Positions 50,740-59,391 of a DNA stretch of 64,000 nucleotides are shown here, piece by piece. The notes under the pieces were generated by a model. That model ran no database searches, was not told where the DNA came from, and was given only the letters and a program-made list of their open reading frames with translations. A program made the translations under genes and the position numbers. How positions within the stretch are numbered: the first letter of the stretch is position 1; every line of letters starts with the position of its first letter. Origin of the DNA: Blastococcus tunisiensis (GTDB lineage: Bacteria > Actinomycetota > Actinomycetes > Mycobacteriales > Geodermatophilaceae); the NCBI RefSeq assembly GCF_900112815.1, contig NZ_FOND01000008.1:1-64000 (forward strand), read 5' to 3'.

Positions 50740-52581
50740 GTGAGCGTCCCCGCCGTCCCGACCGCCCGTGCCGCCTGGCTGCACGCGGCGCTCGCGGTGC
50801 TGGCGGTCGGCCTCGTCGTCACCGTCGTCCCCGTGGGCCCGTGGCGGCCCGCGGCGGAGATCGCGCTCTTCGGCCTCGGCCTGGCGGCCGCCGCCACCGC
50901 GCTGCGCCGCCACCGGACACCGCTCGTGGTCGGCTGGTGGGGCCTGACGCTGGGCCTGCTCCTCTTCGCGCTGAGCTGTGCCGCCGAGGTCCTCGAGCTG
51001 ACCGGGATCGTCGCCGGCCCGGCCGGCGCCGCCGAGACCGCCCTGGACATCGCGGCCTACGCCGCGGTGGTCGTCGGCGCGCTGGGCGTCGTCCGCACCG
51101 GTGGCGGGCGCCGGAACCCGAGCTCGTGGCTGGACACCGCGACGCTGCTGCTCGCCGGCGGGCTGGCCGTGCTGGCGGTCGGGGGCGACCGGCAGCCGAC
51201 GTCGGGGGACCTCGCCGAGCTGGGCATCGGCACCCCGGTGCTCACCGCGGTGCTGCTGATCGTCTGCGTCCCGCTCGCCATGTCACGCGGGGGCCGGTCG
51301 GTCAGCACGATGGCGCTCCTGGCCGCGGCGGCGCTCACCGTCGTCGGGTACGGCGGCCGCATCCTCGTCGGCACATCGCTGCGCGACTCCCCGTTCCTCG
51401 ACCCGCTGCCGCTGCTCGCCGTCGCGGCGCTGGTGCTCGCCGGCCGGCATCCCGCCGTCGCCCTGATGGGCCGCGACCCGGAGTCCGAGCAGGACGCCGC
51501 CACCACCCGGGTCCTCGGCCTGGGTGCGGCCCTGCTGGTCAGCCCGGCCCTGCTGATCCTGTGGACCATGGGGCACGGCGGCGTCGGCTACGTGCTGGGC
51601 GCCGGCAGCCTGCTGCTCACCGGCATCGCGCTGTGGCGGCTGCTCGCGCTGAACCGGGAACGGGAGCGCACCCGGGCCGCGCTGACCGCCAGCGAGGCCC
51701 GCCTGCAGCTGCTGCTGGAGAACGCGGCCGACGTGATCGCGATCGTCGACCCCTCCGGCTCCATCGCCTACATGAGCCCGGCCGTGCAGTCGCTGCTCGG
51801 CCGCCCGCCGGCGGAGTACCTCGGGCGCAACGCCATCGAGCTCGCCGATCCGCGCGACCAGCCGCGGCTGCGTGCCGCGGTCGCCGCGGCGGGCAGCGCG
51901 AGCGACATCGAGGCCGGCGGCGTGGACACCGACATCCGCGTGCAGCACAGCTCCGGCGGCACCCGCTGGGTGGAGATGCGGATCAGCGGCCGCGTCGCCG
52001 CCGCCGGCATCGAGGGCTGGGTGGTGAACTTCCGCGAGGTCACCGACCGGAAGATGTTCGAGGAGGAGCTGCGCCGCCAGGCCCGGACCGATCCGCTCAC
52101 CGGGCTGATGAACCGGACCGCGTTCTCCGACCGCCTGGCCGCCGCCACCGGCTCGATCGACGTCACGGCCCCACCGGCCGTGCTGTTCGTCGACATCGAC
52201 GACTTCAAGGCCGTCAACGACTCCCTGGGCCACGCCGCCGGCGACGACCTGCTCGTCACCGTCGCCGCGCGGCTGACCGCGGACGTCCGGGCCGACGACG
52301 TCGTGGCCCGGCTCGGCGGCGACGAGTTCGCCGTCCTGCTCGCCGACGCCGACGCCGAGCGGCTGCGCGACGTCGCGGACCGGCTGCTGGCCTCGCTGCG
52401 CGCGCCGATGGCGCTGGCCGGCACCCGGGTGTCGGTGACCGCGAGCATCGGCGGGGCGCTCGGCCGCCCCGGCGACACCGCCGAGCACCTCCTGCACGCG
52501 GCCGACACGGCCATGTACTCCGCGAAGCGCTCCGGCAAGGACTCCCGGTCGCTGCTCGACGTCGCCCCCGGGCGTGCCTAG
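50740..52581 (+). CDS. Membrane PAS-GGDEF diguanylate cyclase
   Basis: This 613-residue protein has about eight membrane helices in the first 300 residues, a PAS domain (about 330-450: LLLENAADVIAIVDPSGSIAYMSPAVQSLLG) and a GGDEF domain with intact RLGGDEFAVL. It should make cyclic di-GMP in response to a membrane or PAS-sensed signal. No EAL domain follows. GTG at 50740 follows GGGGG. Its stop overlaps the stop of the convergent MarR gene by a few bases. Confidence 0.9.
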   Translation: MSVPAVPTARAAWLHAALAVLAVGLVVTVVPVGPWRPAAEIALFGLGLAAAATALRRHRTPLVVGWWGLTLGLLLFALSCAAEVLELTGIVAGPAGAAETALDIAAYAAVVVGALGVVRTGGGRRNPSSWLDTATLLLAGGLAVLAVGGDRQPTSGDLAELGIGTPVLTAVLLIVCVPLAMSRGGRSVSTMALLAAAALTVVGYGGRILVGTSLRDSPFLDPLPLLAVAALVLAGRHPAVALMGRDPESEQDAATTRVLGLGAALLVSPALLILWTMGHGGVGYVLGAGSLLLTGIALWRLLALNRERERTRAALTASEARLQLLLENAADVIAIVDPSGSIAYMSPAVQSLLGRPPAEYLGRNAIELADPRDQPRLRAAVAAAGSASDIEAGGVDTDIRVQHSSGGTRWVEMRISGRVAAAGIEGWVVNFREVTDRKMFEEELRRQARTDPLTGLMNRTAFSDRLAAATGSIDVTAPPAVLFVDIDDFKAVNDSLGHAAGDDLLVTVAARLTADVRADDVVARLGGDEFAVLLADADAERLRDVADRLLASLRAPMALAGTRVSVTASIGGALGRPGDTAEHLLHAADTAMYSAKRSGKDSRSLLDVAPGRA

Positions 52582-53144
52582 GGCTGCTGCGGCAACCGCC
52601 CCCGGGCCACCAGCAGCCGGCGGAGCAGCCCGGCCAGCAGCTCCTGGTCGGTCCGCGACAGACCGTCCAGCAGTTCCCGCTCCGTCTCCAGGTGGTCGGG
52701 CAGCGCGGCGTCCAGCGCGGCCCGGCCGGCCGCCGTCAGCGTGACGACGACGGCGCGGCCGTCGGCCTCGCTGCGCTCGCGGGTGATCAGGCCCCGCTCC
52801 TCCAGCCGGTCCAGCCGCTGGGTGATCGCCCCGGAGGTGACCAGCGCCGTGCGCATCAGCGCGGTCGGCGTGAGCTGGTAGGGCGCCCCCGCCCGCCGCA
52901 GCGCCGCGAGGACGTCGAACGACGGGGCATCGAGGCCGTACCGGGCGAAGGTCGCCCGCTGGGCCAGGTAGACCTCCCGCTGGAGCTGGGTGATGCGGCC
53001 GATGATCCCCATCGGGGAGCAGTCGAGGTCCGGCCGCTCCCGCGCCCACTGCTCGAGGATCAGGTCGACCGCGTCCTCCGCCGGGCCCCCGGGTGCCGGG
53101 TCCTGCACCGGATCCACCGACACCGCCTCCCGCACGTCGCTCAC
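52578..53144 (-). CDS. MarR-family regulator, candidate regulator of the pyrimidine regulon
   Basis: This 188-residue winged-helix protein (RPDLDCSPMGIIGRI, SFDVLAALRRAGAPYQLTPTALMRTALVTSGAITQRLDRLEERGLITRE with DGR wing) is a paralogue of the MarR protein at 38268. GTG at 53144 overlaps the stop of the NmrA-type gene (GTGA), so the two are translationally coupled. The operon's promoter carries site E, which is the same type of 22-bp site found before carbamate kinase, fdrA, the permease, the molybdenum hydroxylase and hyuA. This makes it the best candidate for the shared regulator, by the usual autoregulation logic. Confidence 0.88.
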   Translation of the reverse strand: MSDVREAVSVDPVQDPAPGGPAEDAVDLILEQWARERPDLDCSPMGIIGRITQLQREVYLAQRATFARYGLDAPSFDVLAALRRAGAPYQLTPTALMRTALVTSGAITQRLDRLEERGLITRERSEADGRAVVVTLTAAGRAALDAALPDHLETERELLDGLSRTDQELLAGLLRRLLVARGRLPQQP

Positions 53145-53989
53145 CGTAGTTCCCCCGACACGTCGAGCGCGGACAGGTGCTGGGCGAAGGTCCGCGGCGG
53201 GCGGCCGAGCAGTGCCTCCAGCACCCGTGGGCTGCCGGTGAACCCGTGCGCCCGGTAGTGGTCGAACATCAGCCGCGCGCAGTGCGCCGCGTACTCCTGC
53301 GGCGGCGGGACCGGCCCGTCGGGGACGACGTCGACCGCGCGCACCTCCCGGCCGAGCCGGGCCCCGGCCAGCTCGGCGATCCGCGGCGCGGTCAGCGGCT
53401 CGGGCCCGACCGCCTCGAAGGTGCCGCCGTCGAGGCCGTCCTCGGTCAGCAGCGTCGCCGCGGCGTCGGCGACGTCGCGCAGGTCCACCAGCGACTGCGC
53501 CTGCTCCAGCCCCCACGGACTGCGCAGCACGCCGGTGTCCGCGGCCTCGGCCAGCTGGCCGTCCAGGTTGTCGGCGTAGGCGCAGGGCTGGAGGACCCGC
53601 CAGCGCAGCCCGCCGGCGTCCAGCGCCTCCTCCACCCGGTCCTTGGCGGCGTGGTGCGGCATGCTGCGCGCCTGCGGGCGCAGCACCGAGTGGTAGACCA
53701 CCCGGCCGACCCCGGCCCGGCGCGCGGCGGCCAGCAGCGCCGTCGCGCCGGCCGTCTCCCCCGGGTCGAAGTTCGGCCAGATGAGGTACAGCGCGTCGGC
53801 GCCGGTGAGCAGCGGCTCCACGGCGGCCGGGTCCGTCAGGTCCACGGCGACGACGTCCGCGCTGAGCGCGGTCAGCTCCGGTCGCGGCCGTCCGCTGCCG
53901 ACCAGCGCACGCACCCGCAGCCCGCGCCCCCACAGCGCCCGGACGACGGCACCCCCCGTCGCGCCCCCGGCCGCCGTCACCACGATCAC
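53141..53989 (-). CDS. NmrA-like NAD(P)-binding protein
   Basis: This 282-residue atypical SDR has the nucleotide motif VTAAGGATGGAVVRAL at the start and an NmrA/NAD(P)H-binding fold (DALYLIWPNFDPGE, VYHSVLRPQ, VDLRDVADAAATLL). NmrA proteins often sense NAD(P) redox state; in fungi NmrA takes part in nitrogen control. GTG at 53989 lies 4 nt from operator site E. It is coupled to the downstream MarR gene, suggesting a sensor-regulator pair or a reductase under MarR control. Confidence 0.87.
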   Translation of the reverse strand: MIVVTAAGGATGGAVVRALWGRGLRVRALVGSGRPRPELTALSADVVAVDLTDPAAVEPLLTGADALYLIWPNFDPGETAGATALLAAARRAGVGRVVYHSVLRPQARSMPHHAAKDRVEEALDAGGLRWRVLQPCAYADNLDGQLAEAADTGVLRSPWGLEQAQSLVDLRDVADAAATLLTEDGLDGGTFEAVGPEPLTAPRIAELAGARLGREVRAVDVVPDGPVPPPQEYAAHCARLMFDHYRAHGFTGSPRVLEALLGRPPRTFAQHLSALDVSGELR

Positions 53990-53992
53990 CGG

Positions 53993-54014
53993 GATACCTC
54001 AGCAGTGAGGCATC
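53993..54014 (-). promoter_or_regulatory. Putative pyrimidine-regulon operator, site E (NmrA-MarR promoter)
   Basis: GATACC-TCAGCAGTGAG-GCATC is a near-perfect palindrome. It lies between the 3' end of the sensor ATPase gene and the NmrA-type start. Its other strand matches site D at 17 of 22 positions with only transitions between them. Confidence 0.72.
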
Positions 54015-54045
54015 TGCCCGTCAAGCAGGACCCCTCGGGCGGCGG

Positions 54046-55035
54046 TCAGCGGATGCGCGAACTCAACCGGACACTGAGCCCTGTCGGCCCGGGCAGCACG
54101 TCCACGTGGTCCCACAGCTTGCGGGCAAGCCACAGCCCCATGCCCCCGCGGGAGAGGTCCGCGCCGTGCGCAGGGAGGAAGCCGCTGAACGGGTCCCCGT
54201 AGGAGGTGCCACGGTCGGCGATGACGCAGACGACGTGCGTCCCGTCGCCCCAGACGCGGGCCGACACCGGGGGCACGCCGTGCCGGAAGGCGTTGGCCGC
54301 GATCTCGCTGGCGGCCAGGTGCAGGTCCTCCTGCTGGTCCCGCCGGGGCACCAGGGCGGCGATCACGTCGTGCAGCTGGTGGCGCAGCCCGGCCAGCGTG
54401 CCCGCGTCGTCGACGGCGAAGGCGGGCTCGTCGTCCTCGACCGGCTCGCGGGGCAGGGGGAGGGAGCGGACGAAGTCGTCCGGGTCCTGGAAGCCCGGGT
54501 TGGCCCGCGGCCCGGCGGCGCCGACCAGCACCGGGTGGGTCGCGGCAGCGCTCTCGACCACCGGCTCGGGCAGCCGTCGCCGGTCGTAGGTGCAGATCAC
54601 GTCGACGGGGACGCCGCCCATCAGCCGGTTGAACGCGGCCTCGAAGCGCAGGCCCTCGCGCCAGCCCGCAGGCTCGGCGCCGAAGTCGATCTCCGACAGG
54701 ACCCGCAGCCGTCCCGAGCCCGAGGCGGCGGCCCGATCCAGGAAGCGGCCGGCCATCGCGAGCGCGTCGGGGGCGCGGGAACCCAGCAGGCTCAGTCGCG
54801 GCTCCGACTCCACGGCGGCCGCCCGCTCACCGAGCTCGGACGTGATCAGCTCGACCGTGCCGGGCAGGCAGTTCAGGGCGACGAGGTCACCGTTCCGCAG
54901 GCCGGCGTCTAGGAAGGGCAGGGCCACGTCGAGCAGTTCCACGTCACCGCCCACCACGGCGGCCGCGTGCCCGCAGCTCACCGGCGCACCGCCGTTCCCG
55001 GACCGCTGCGCGGGCAGGGAGAGGAACGAACGCAT
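54046..55035 (-). CDS. MEDS-domain anti-sigma-type ATPase/kinase
   Basis: The 329-residue protein begins with a MEDS (DcmR-like) sensory domain (HAAAVVGGDVELLDVALPFLDAGLRNGDLVALNCLPG...VDVICTYDRRRLP). It ends with an HATPase_c domain of the anti-sigma/RsbW type (N box EIAANAFRHG, DRGTSYGDPF, GGMGLWLARKLWDHV). Such proteins tie a sensed signal to sigma-factor partner switching. ATG at 55035 is used; a GTG at 55050 behind a G-rich ribosome-binding site is also possible. Confidence 0.85.
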   Translation of the reverse strand: MRSFLSLPAQRSGNGGAPVSCGHAAAVVGGDVELLDVALPFLDAGLRNGDLVALNCLPGTVELITSELGERAAAVESEPRLSLLGSRAPDALAMAGRFLDRAAASGSGRLRVLSEIDFGAEPAGWREGLRFEAAFNRLMGGVPVDVICTYDRRRLPEPVVESAAATHPVLVGAAGPRANPGFQDPDDFVRSLPLPREPVEDDEPAFAVDDAGTLAGLRHQLHDVIAALVPRRDQQEDLHLAASEIAANAFRHGVPPVSARVWGDGTHVVCVIADRGTSYGDPFSGFLPAHGADLSRGGMGLWLARKLWDHVDVLPGPTGLSVRLSSRIR

Positions 55036-55150
55036 GGTCGCAGAGCGATCCACCTGCCCCCCGTGATCGGTCCGGACCGGTCGACCCCGGTCGATTGAGC
55101 GTTCATTCTGGGCCATGGGGTGCCGGGCACCGCAACCGGGGCGGCTCCCA

Positions 55151-55798
55151 TCAGATGGCGTGCGGCTCACCCTGGCGGCCGGCGCAGGACGCCGTCCCCA
55201 GCCAGGAGTGCGGGGCGCCCTGGTAGCACCAGCCCAGCCGGGGCCGCCGGGCGCTCACCCAGAGCGCGGGCACCCGCTTGTCCCCCGCCCGCGATCCGGC
55301 GACCGAGAAGCAGTTGCGGCCGCGCAGGACATTGGGGTCGGAGACCAGCAGGGCCAGGCCCTCCGCGATGGTCAGCGGGGTGCGGCCGGCCGCGGCGAGG
55401 CGGGGCAGCACCTCGCCCGGCGGCTGGTCGAACGTGCCGGCCCCGAGGTCGACGTCGAGCAGCAGGTACGGCCCGACCGGGACGTCGAGCTCCGGCAGCG
55501 GCCGGAAGCCGGCCACCTCCTCGTCGGTCATCGTGGTGAAGCCGGAGCCGCCGACGGTGTGCACCGTCTCCAGCACGGGCACGACCGGCAACGCCGGGAA
55601 GACGACGACGAACGGGATCCGCTCGGCACCGCCCGCCACGGGGGGCAGCACGTCCCGCAGCGGCTCCGCGCAGGCACGGAAGCAGGACTCGGCCAGCTCC
55701 ATCGCCTCGGGCAGCCCGGTCATGACGAGCGCGTCGACCTGGCGGTCGAACTCGAGCTCGGCCTCGGTGGGGCAGGCGGCCACCGGCATCGCGGTCAT
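55151..55798 (-). CDS. Hypothetical protein, DUF5701-like
   Basis: This 215-residue protein contains ELEFDRQVDALVMTGLPEAMELAESCFRACAEPLRDVLP, RIPFVVVFPALP and FSVAGSRAGDKRVPALWVSARRPRLGWCYQGAPHSWLGTASCAGR. These fit the actinobacterial DUF5701 family as I recall it. It has no catalytic motif that I recognise. The gene lies 34 nt after the DUF6986-like gene on the same strand, at the end of the malate synthase operon. Confidence 0.62.
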   Translation of the reverse strand: MTAMPVAACPTEAELEFDRQVDALVMTGLPEAMELAESCFRACAEPLRDVLPPVAGGAERIPFVVVFPALPVVPVLETVHTVGGSGFTTMTDEEVAGFRPLPELDVPVGPYLLLDVDLGAGTFDQPPGEVLPRLAAAGRTPLTIAEGLALLVSDPNVLRGRNCFSVAGSRAGDKRVPALWVSARRPRLGWCYQGAPHSWLGTASCAGRQGEPHAI

Positions 55799-55832
55799 CG
55801 CAGAACCTCTCGGACGATCCCCGCCGAGGACG

Positions 55833-57092
55833 TCAGCGGGCCGTTCGATCATCGGCGGCCACTCCGGCTCCCCCAGGCCGCCGGCCAGCAAGCCTAGCCA
55901 GGTCCCGCCGATCCGGCCCGCCGACCTCGCGAACATCTGACTCCTCCAGGGCGCCGCAGTCCAGCCCGCGCAGGAGAACGGCCGCCAGCGCCCGGGCCGT
56001 CGCGGGCTCGTCGAGCACGCCGGCGTCGGCGCGGTCCAGGTAGGCGGCCAGCCGCCCGGCCGCCGCGGGCAGCGCCTGGCGGTAGAAGGCGTAGGTCGCG
56101 GCGTACCGGGTGACCAGCTGGGCCGGGTGCAGGTCCCAGCCCTGGTAGAGGCCGCGCTCGAGGGCACGGCGGACCAGCCCGGCGTGCAGCCGCCAGGCCG
56201 CGTGCACCTGGTCCCGGCCGCCGACCGGCAGGACGTTGGTCGAGCCGTCGACGGCCACGGCACCGGTACCGGCGACGGCGACCTGCATCAGCTCCTTGGC
56301 CAGGTCGGCGGCCGGGTGGTCGGCGGCCTGGTGGGCCGCGGCGATGCCGAGCGCGGCGCTGTAGTCGTAGGTGCCGTAGTGCAGACCGGCCAGTCGCGGC
56401 CCGGCCGCGTGCACCATCCGCGCCAGCGTCACGGCACCGTCGGGGCCGAGCACCGCCTGCGGCGTCTCCACCTGGAGCTCCAGGGCCAGGGCGACGCCAT
56501 GGGCGTCCTCGAGTGCGTCGAGCACCGGCAGGAAGGCCCGGACCTGCTCGACGTCGGTCACCTTCGGCAGCGTGACGACCGCCCGGCGGAGACCTCCGGC
56601 GCCGACCGCCCCGAGGAAGAGGTCGAGACTGCGCACCCCCCGCCGCCGGGTGGCCCCCTCCAGCGACCGGATCCGGATCCCGGCCGACGGCGGCCCCGTG
56701 CCCGCGGCCCGGTCGGCGGCCACCGCAGCCGCCGCCCGCAGCACGTCGTCGTCCTCGGCGCGCGCCCCGCCCCGGTAGCCGTCCTCCGCGTCGACCCGCA
56801 GGTCCTCGACCGGCTCGGTGGCGAGCGTGGCCCGCACCCGGGTCAGCAGTTCCTCGACCAGCGCCGGGTCCAGCCCGAGGTCGGGCAGGCCGTGCTCGTC
56901 CAGCGCCGCCAGCGCGGCCGCCCCCCATCCGGCGGCCAGGCCGGGGACGACGGCGTCGGCCGGGACGTAGCAGGTGTGCACCGGCTGACGGTCCGGCCGG
57001 TCTCCCGGGTAGGCCGCCAGGCGCGCGTCGTCGACCGGGCCCAGCCGCCGGTCGAGCTCGGCGTAGACCGCCTCGGGCAGTGACCGACTCAT
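55833..57092 (-). CDS. HpcH/HpaI aldolase-like protein (DUF6986 type)
   Basis: This 419-residue protein looks like a TIM-barrel aldolase/citrate-lyase beta relative: DLRVDAEDGYRG (metal/acid motif), VTLPKVTDVEQVRAFLPVLDAL, LELQVETPQAVLG and GLHYGTYDYSAALG. In actinobacteria such genes commonly sit next to malate synthase A. The reaction is not established, but a C-C lyase or CoA-thioester function fits the fold. The ATG at 57092 overlaps the stop of a 43-codon relay ORF, which in turn overlaps the malate synthase stop. Confidence 0.75.
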   Translation of the reverse strand: MSRSLPEAVYAELDRRLGPVDDARLAAYPGDRPDRQPVHTCYVPADAVVPGLAAGWGAAALAALDEHGLPDLGLDPALVEELLTRVRATLATEPVEDLRVDAEDGYRGGARAEDDDVLRAAAAVAADRAAGTGPPSAGIRIRSLEGATRRRGVRSLDLFLGAVGAGGLRRAVVTLPKVTDVEQVRAFLPVLDALEDAHGVALALELQVETPQAVLGPDGAVTLARMVHAAGPRLAGLHYGTYDYSAALGIAAAHQAADHPAADLAKELMQVAVAGTGAVAVDGSTNVLPVGGRDQVHAAWRLHAGLVRRALERGLYQGWDLHPAQLVTRYAATYAFYRQALPAAAGRLAAYLDRADAGVLDEPATARALAAVLLRGLDCGALEESDVREVGGPDRRDLARLAGRRPGGAGVAADDRTAR

Positions 57093-57220
57093 CGTCTCGC
57101 CCCGGCCCCCACGACGGCCGGCCTTCCCCACCGGTCGCCGCCCTCGCGGTCGGGCGCGAGGTCGGACGCCCTGCGGTGAGGTCGGCGGTCGTGCTGGTGC
57201 ACCGGCGGCGGCTCGGTCAT
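57089..57220 (-). CDS. Relay ORF (43 aa) between malate synthase and the aldolase-like gene
   Basis: The ATG at 57220 overlaps the malate synthase stop (ATGA). The TGA at 57091-57089 overlaps the ATG of the next gene (ATGA). The encoded peptide is rich in Arg, Pro, Asp and His and has no domain. The double overlap is the same as in the hydroxylase operon at 19168-19272. It may serve only to keep ribosomes moving from aceB to the downstream gene. Confidence 0.42.
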   Translation of the reverse strand: MTEPPPVHQHDRRPHRRASDLAPDREGGDRWGRPAVVGAGARR

Positions 57221-58788
57221 TCCACGAGCCCGTACGCGGGCAGGGTCAGGAAGTCGGGGAAGTCCTCGGCGAGCGCCACCTGCTCGAACAGCGCCCGGGC
57301 CTGGTCGACGTGGTCCAGCCGTCCGATAGCGGCGACCTCCTCGTCGATGACGCGGCGCACCAGCTCCGCGGTGACCGTCTCCCCCGTGTCCAGCTCGACG
57401 GCGGCGTGCACCCACTGCCACACCTGCGAGCGGCTGATCTCGGCGGTGGCGGCGTCCTCCATCAGCCCGTGGATGCCCACGGCGCCGTTGCCGGCCAACC
57501 AGGCGGCCAGGTAGCGGATCGCCACCTCCACGTTCGCCCGCAGCCCGGCCATCGTGCGCTCGCCCGGCACGCCGGCGACGTCGAGCAGCTGCTCCGGCGT
57601 GACCGAGACGTCGTCCCGGAGCCGGTCGAGCTGGTGCGGCCGGCCGCCGAGCACGGCGTCGAAGGCCTCCCGGCAAACCGGCACCAGGTCGGGGTGCGCC
57701 ACCCAGGAGCCGTCGAAGCCGTCACCGACCTCGCGGGTCTTGTCCTCCCGGACCTGCGCCAGCGCCCGCGCGTTGGCCCCGGCGTCGCGGCGGCTGGGGA
57801 TCGCCGCCGCCATGCCGCCGATGGCCAGGGCGCCGCGGCGGTGGCAGACGGCGACCAGCTGCTCGGTGTAGGCGCGCATCATCGGCGCCGTCATCGTCAC
57901 CGCGGCCCGGTCGGGGAGCACGAACTCCGGCCCCGCGTCGCGGAAGACCTTGATGATGCTGAACAGGTAGTCCCAGCGGCCGGCGTTGAGGGCGGTGGCG
58001 TGGCTGCCGAGCTCGTGCAGCATCTCCTCCATCTCGAACGCGGCCGGGATGGTCTCGATCAGCATGGTGGCGCGAATCGACCCGGCCGGGAGACCCAGCA
58101 CCTGCTCGGCGTGGTCGAACACCAGCGCCCACAGCCGCGCCTCGAGGGCCCCCTCCAGCTTGGGCAGGTAGAGGTACGGGCCGCTGCCGCGGTCGAGCTG
58201 CTCGCGCGCGTTGTGGAAGAGGTAGAGCCCGGCGTCCACGAGGGCGCCCACGGCAGGCGCGCCGTCCACCAGCAGGTGCCGCTCCGGCAGGTGCCAGCCG
58301 CGGGGCCGCGGCACGATCGTCGGCAGCTCGCCGTCCTCGCGCAGCCGGTACTCGCGCCCGTCGGGGGCGGTGAAGGCCAGCGTCCGGCGGACGGCGTCCC
58401 GGAGCACGACCTGCCCGCCGACGACGTTGCGCCAGTGCGGCGTGTTGGCGTCCTCGAGGTCGGCCAGCCAGACGTTCGCCCCGCAGTTGAGCGCGTTGAC
58501 CGCCATCTTCGGCTCGGTCGGCCCGGTGATCTCGACCCGGCGGTCGACCAGCCCGGGCGGTGGCGGGGGAACCTGCCATCCGCCGGTCCGGACGGCCTCG
58601 GTCTCCGGCCGGACGTCGATCCGGCGGGCGGTGGCGATCTCGGCCCGGCGGGTCGCGCGGGCAGCCAGCAGGGCGTCGCGGTGGGCGCCGAAGCGGGTCT
58701 GCAGGTCGGCCACGAAGGCCAGCGCCCCGGGCGTCAGGATCTCCTCGCCCCGCTCGACGGCCGGACCGTCCACGCGCACGTCGGCCAT
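57217..58788 (-). CDS. aceB: Malate synthase A
   Basis: This 523-residue protein is a normal-length malate synthase A. Motifs include EITGPTEPKMAVNALNCGANVWLADLEDANTPHW, ATMLIETIPAAFEMEEMLHEL, ALNAGRWDYLFSIIK and GFDGSWVAHPDLVP. It condenses glyoxylate with acetyl-CoA to malate. No isocitrate lyase gene is near. Its neighbours are uric acid degradation genes, so it probably uses glyoxylate released from allantoin. ATG at 58788 lies 106 nt from the divergent OHCU decarboxylase gene. Confidence 0.95.
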   Translation of the reverse strand: MADVRVDGPAVERGEEILTPGALAFVADLQTRFGAHRDALLAARATRRAEIATARRIDVRPETEAVRTGGWQVPPPPPGLVDRRVEITGPTEPKMAVNALNCGANVWLADLEDANTPHWRNVVGGQVVLRDAVRRTLAFTAPDGREYRLREDGELPTIVPRPRGWHLPERHLLVDGAPAVGALVDAGLYLFHNAREQLDRGSGPYLYLPKLEGALEARLWALVFDHAEQVLGLPAGSIRATMLIETIPAAFEMEEMLHELGSHATALNAGRWDYLFSIIKVFRDAGPEFVLPDRAAVTMTAPMMRAYTEQLVAVCHRRGALAIGGMAAAIPSRRDAGANARALAQVREDKTREVGDGFDGSWVAHPDLVPVCREAFDAVLGGRPHQLDRLRDDVSVTPEQLLDVAGVPGERTMAGLRANVEVAIRYLAAWLAGNGAVGIHGLMEDAATAEISRSQVWQWVHAAVELDTGETVTAELVRRVIDEEVAAIGRLDHVDQARALFEQVALAEDFPDFLTLPAYGLVE

Positions 58789-58893
58789 GTCCCCGCCGTC
58801 CCTTCCGTGCTTCGTCGCGAGGGACGCGGCGCTCCTCCGGTCCAGCACCGTTCCCGGGTCCCGGTGGACCACCGAGGCTGGCATCCTCTCACC

Positions 58894-59391
58894 GTGAGCT
58901 CCCTCGACGACTTCAACGGCGAGCCCGCCGACCGGGCCGTGCAGGCGCTCCGGGCCTGCAACGCCGCCCCGCGGTTCGCCGCCGAACTGGTCGCCGGCCG
59001 GCCCTACCGGGACGTCGGGACGCTCGTGGACCGCGCGGAGGAGGTCGCCCGCGCCCTGCCGTGGGAGGAGGTGCTGATCGCGCTGGCCGCCCACCCGCGG
59101 ATCGGTGACCGCCCGGAGGGCGATTCCACGGAGGCGATGTCCTCCCGCACGGAGCAGAGCTCGATGAGCGGTGCCGACGACGCCACACGGGAGGCGCTCG
59201 TGGGCGGCAACCGCCGCTACGAGGAGCGGTTCGACCACGTGTTCCTGATCCGCGCCTCCGGCCGCAGCCCGCAGGAGATGCTGGCCGAGCTGGAGCGCCG
59301 GCTGGGCAACGACGAGGAGACCGAGCGCGCCGAGGTCACCGGGCAGCTCGCCGAGATCACCGCCCTGCGGGTGCGGGCGCTGGTGTCGTGA
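58894..59391 (+). CDS. 2-oxo-4-hydroxy-4-carboxy-5-ureidoimidazoline (OHCU) decarboxylase
   Basis: This 165-residue protein has the OHCU decarboxylase pattern with the catalytic histidine in AAHPRIGD, and later NRRYEERFDHVFLIRASGRSPQEMLAELERRLGND. It is the third step from urate to S-allantoin, after uricase and hydroxyisourate hydrolase. GTG at 58894 gives the family start. Its stop overlaps the next GTG (GTGA). Confidence 0.94.
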   Translation: MSSLDDFNGEPADRAVQALRACNAAPRFAAELVAGRPYRDVGTLVDRAEEVARALPWEEVLIALAAHPRIGDRPEGDSTEAMSSRTEQSSMSGADDATREALVGGNRRYEERFDHVFLIRASGRSPQEMLAELERRLGNDEETERAEVTGQLAEITALRVRALVS

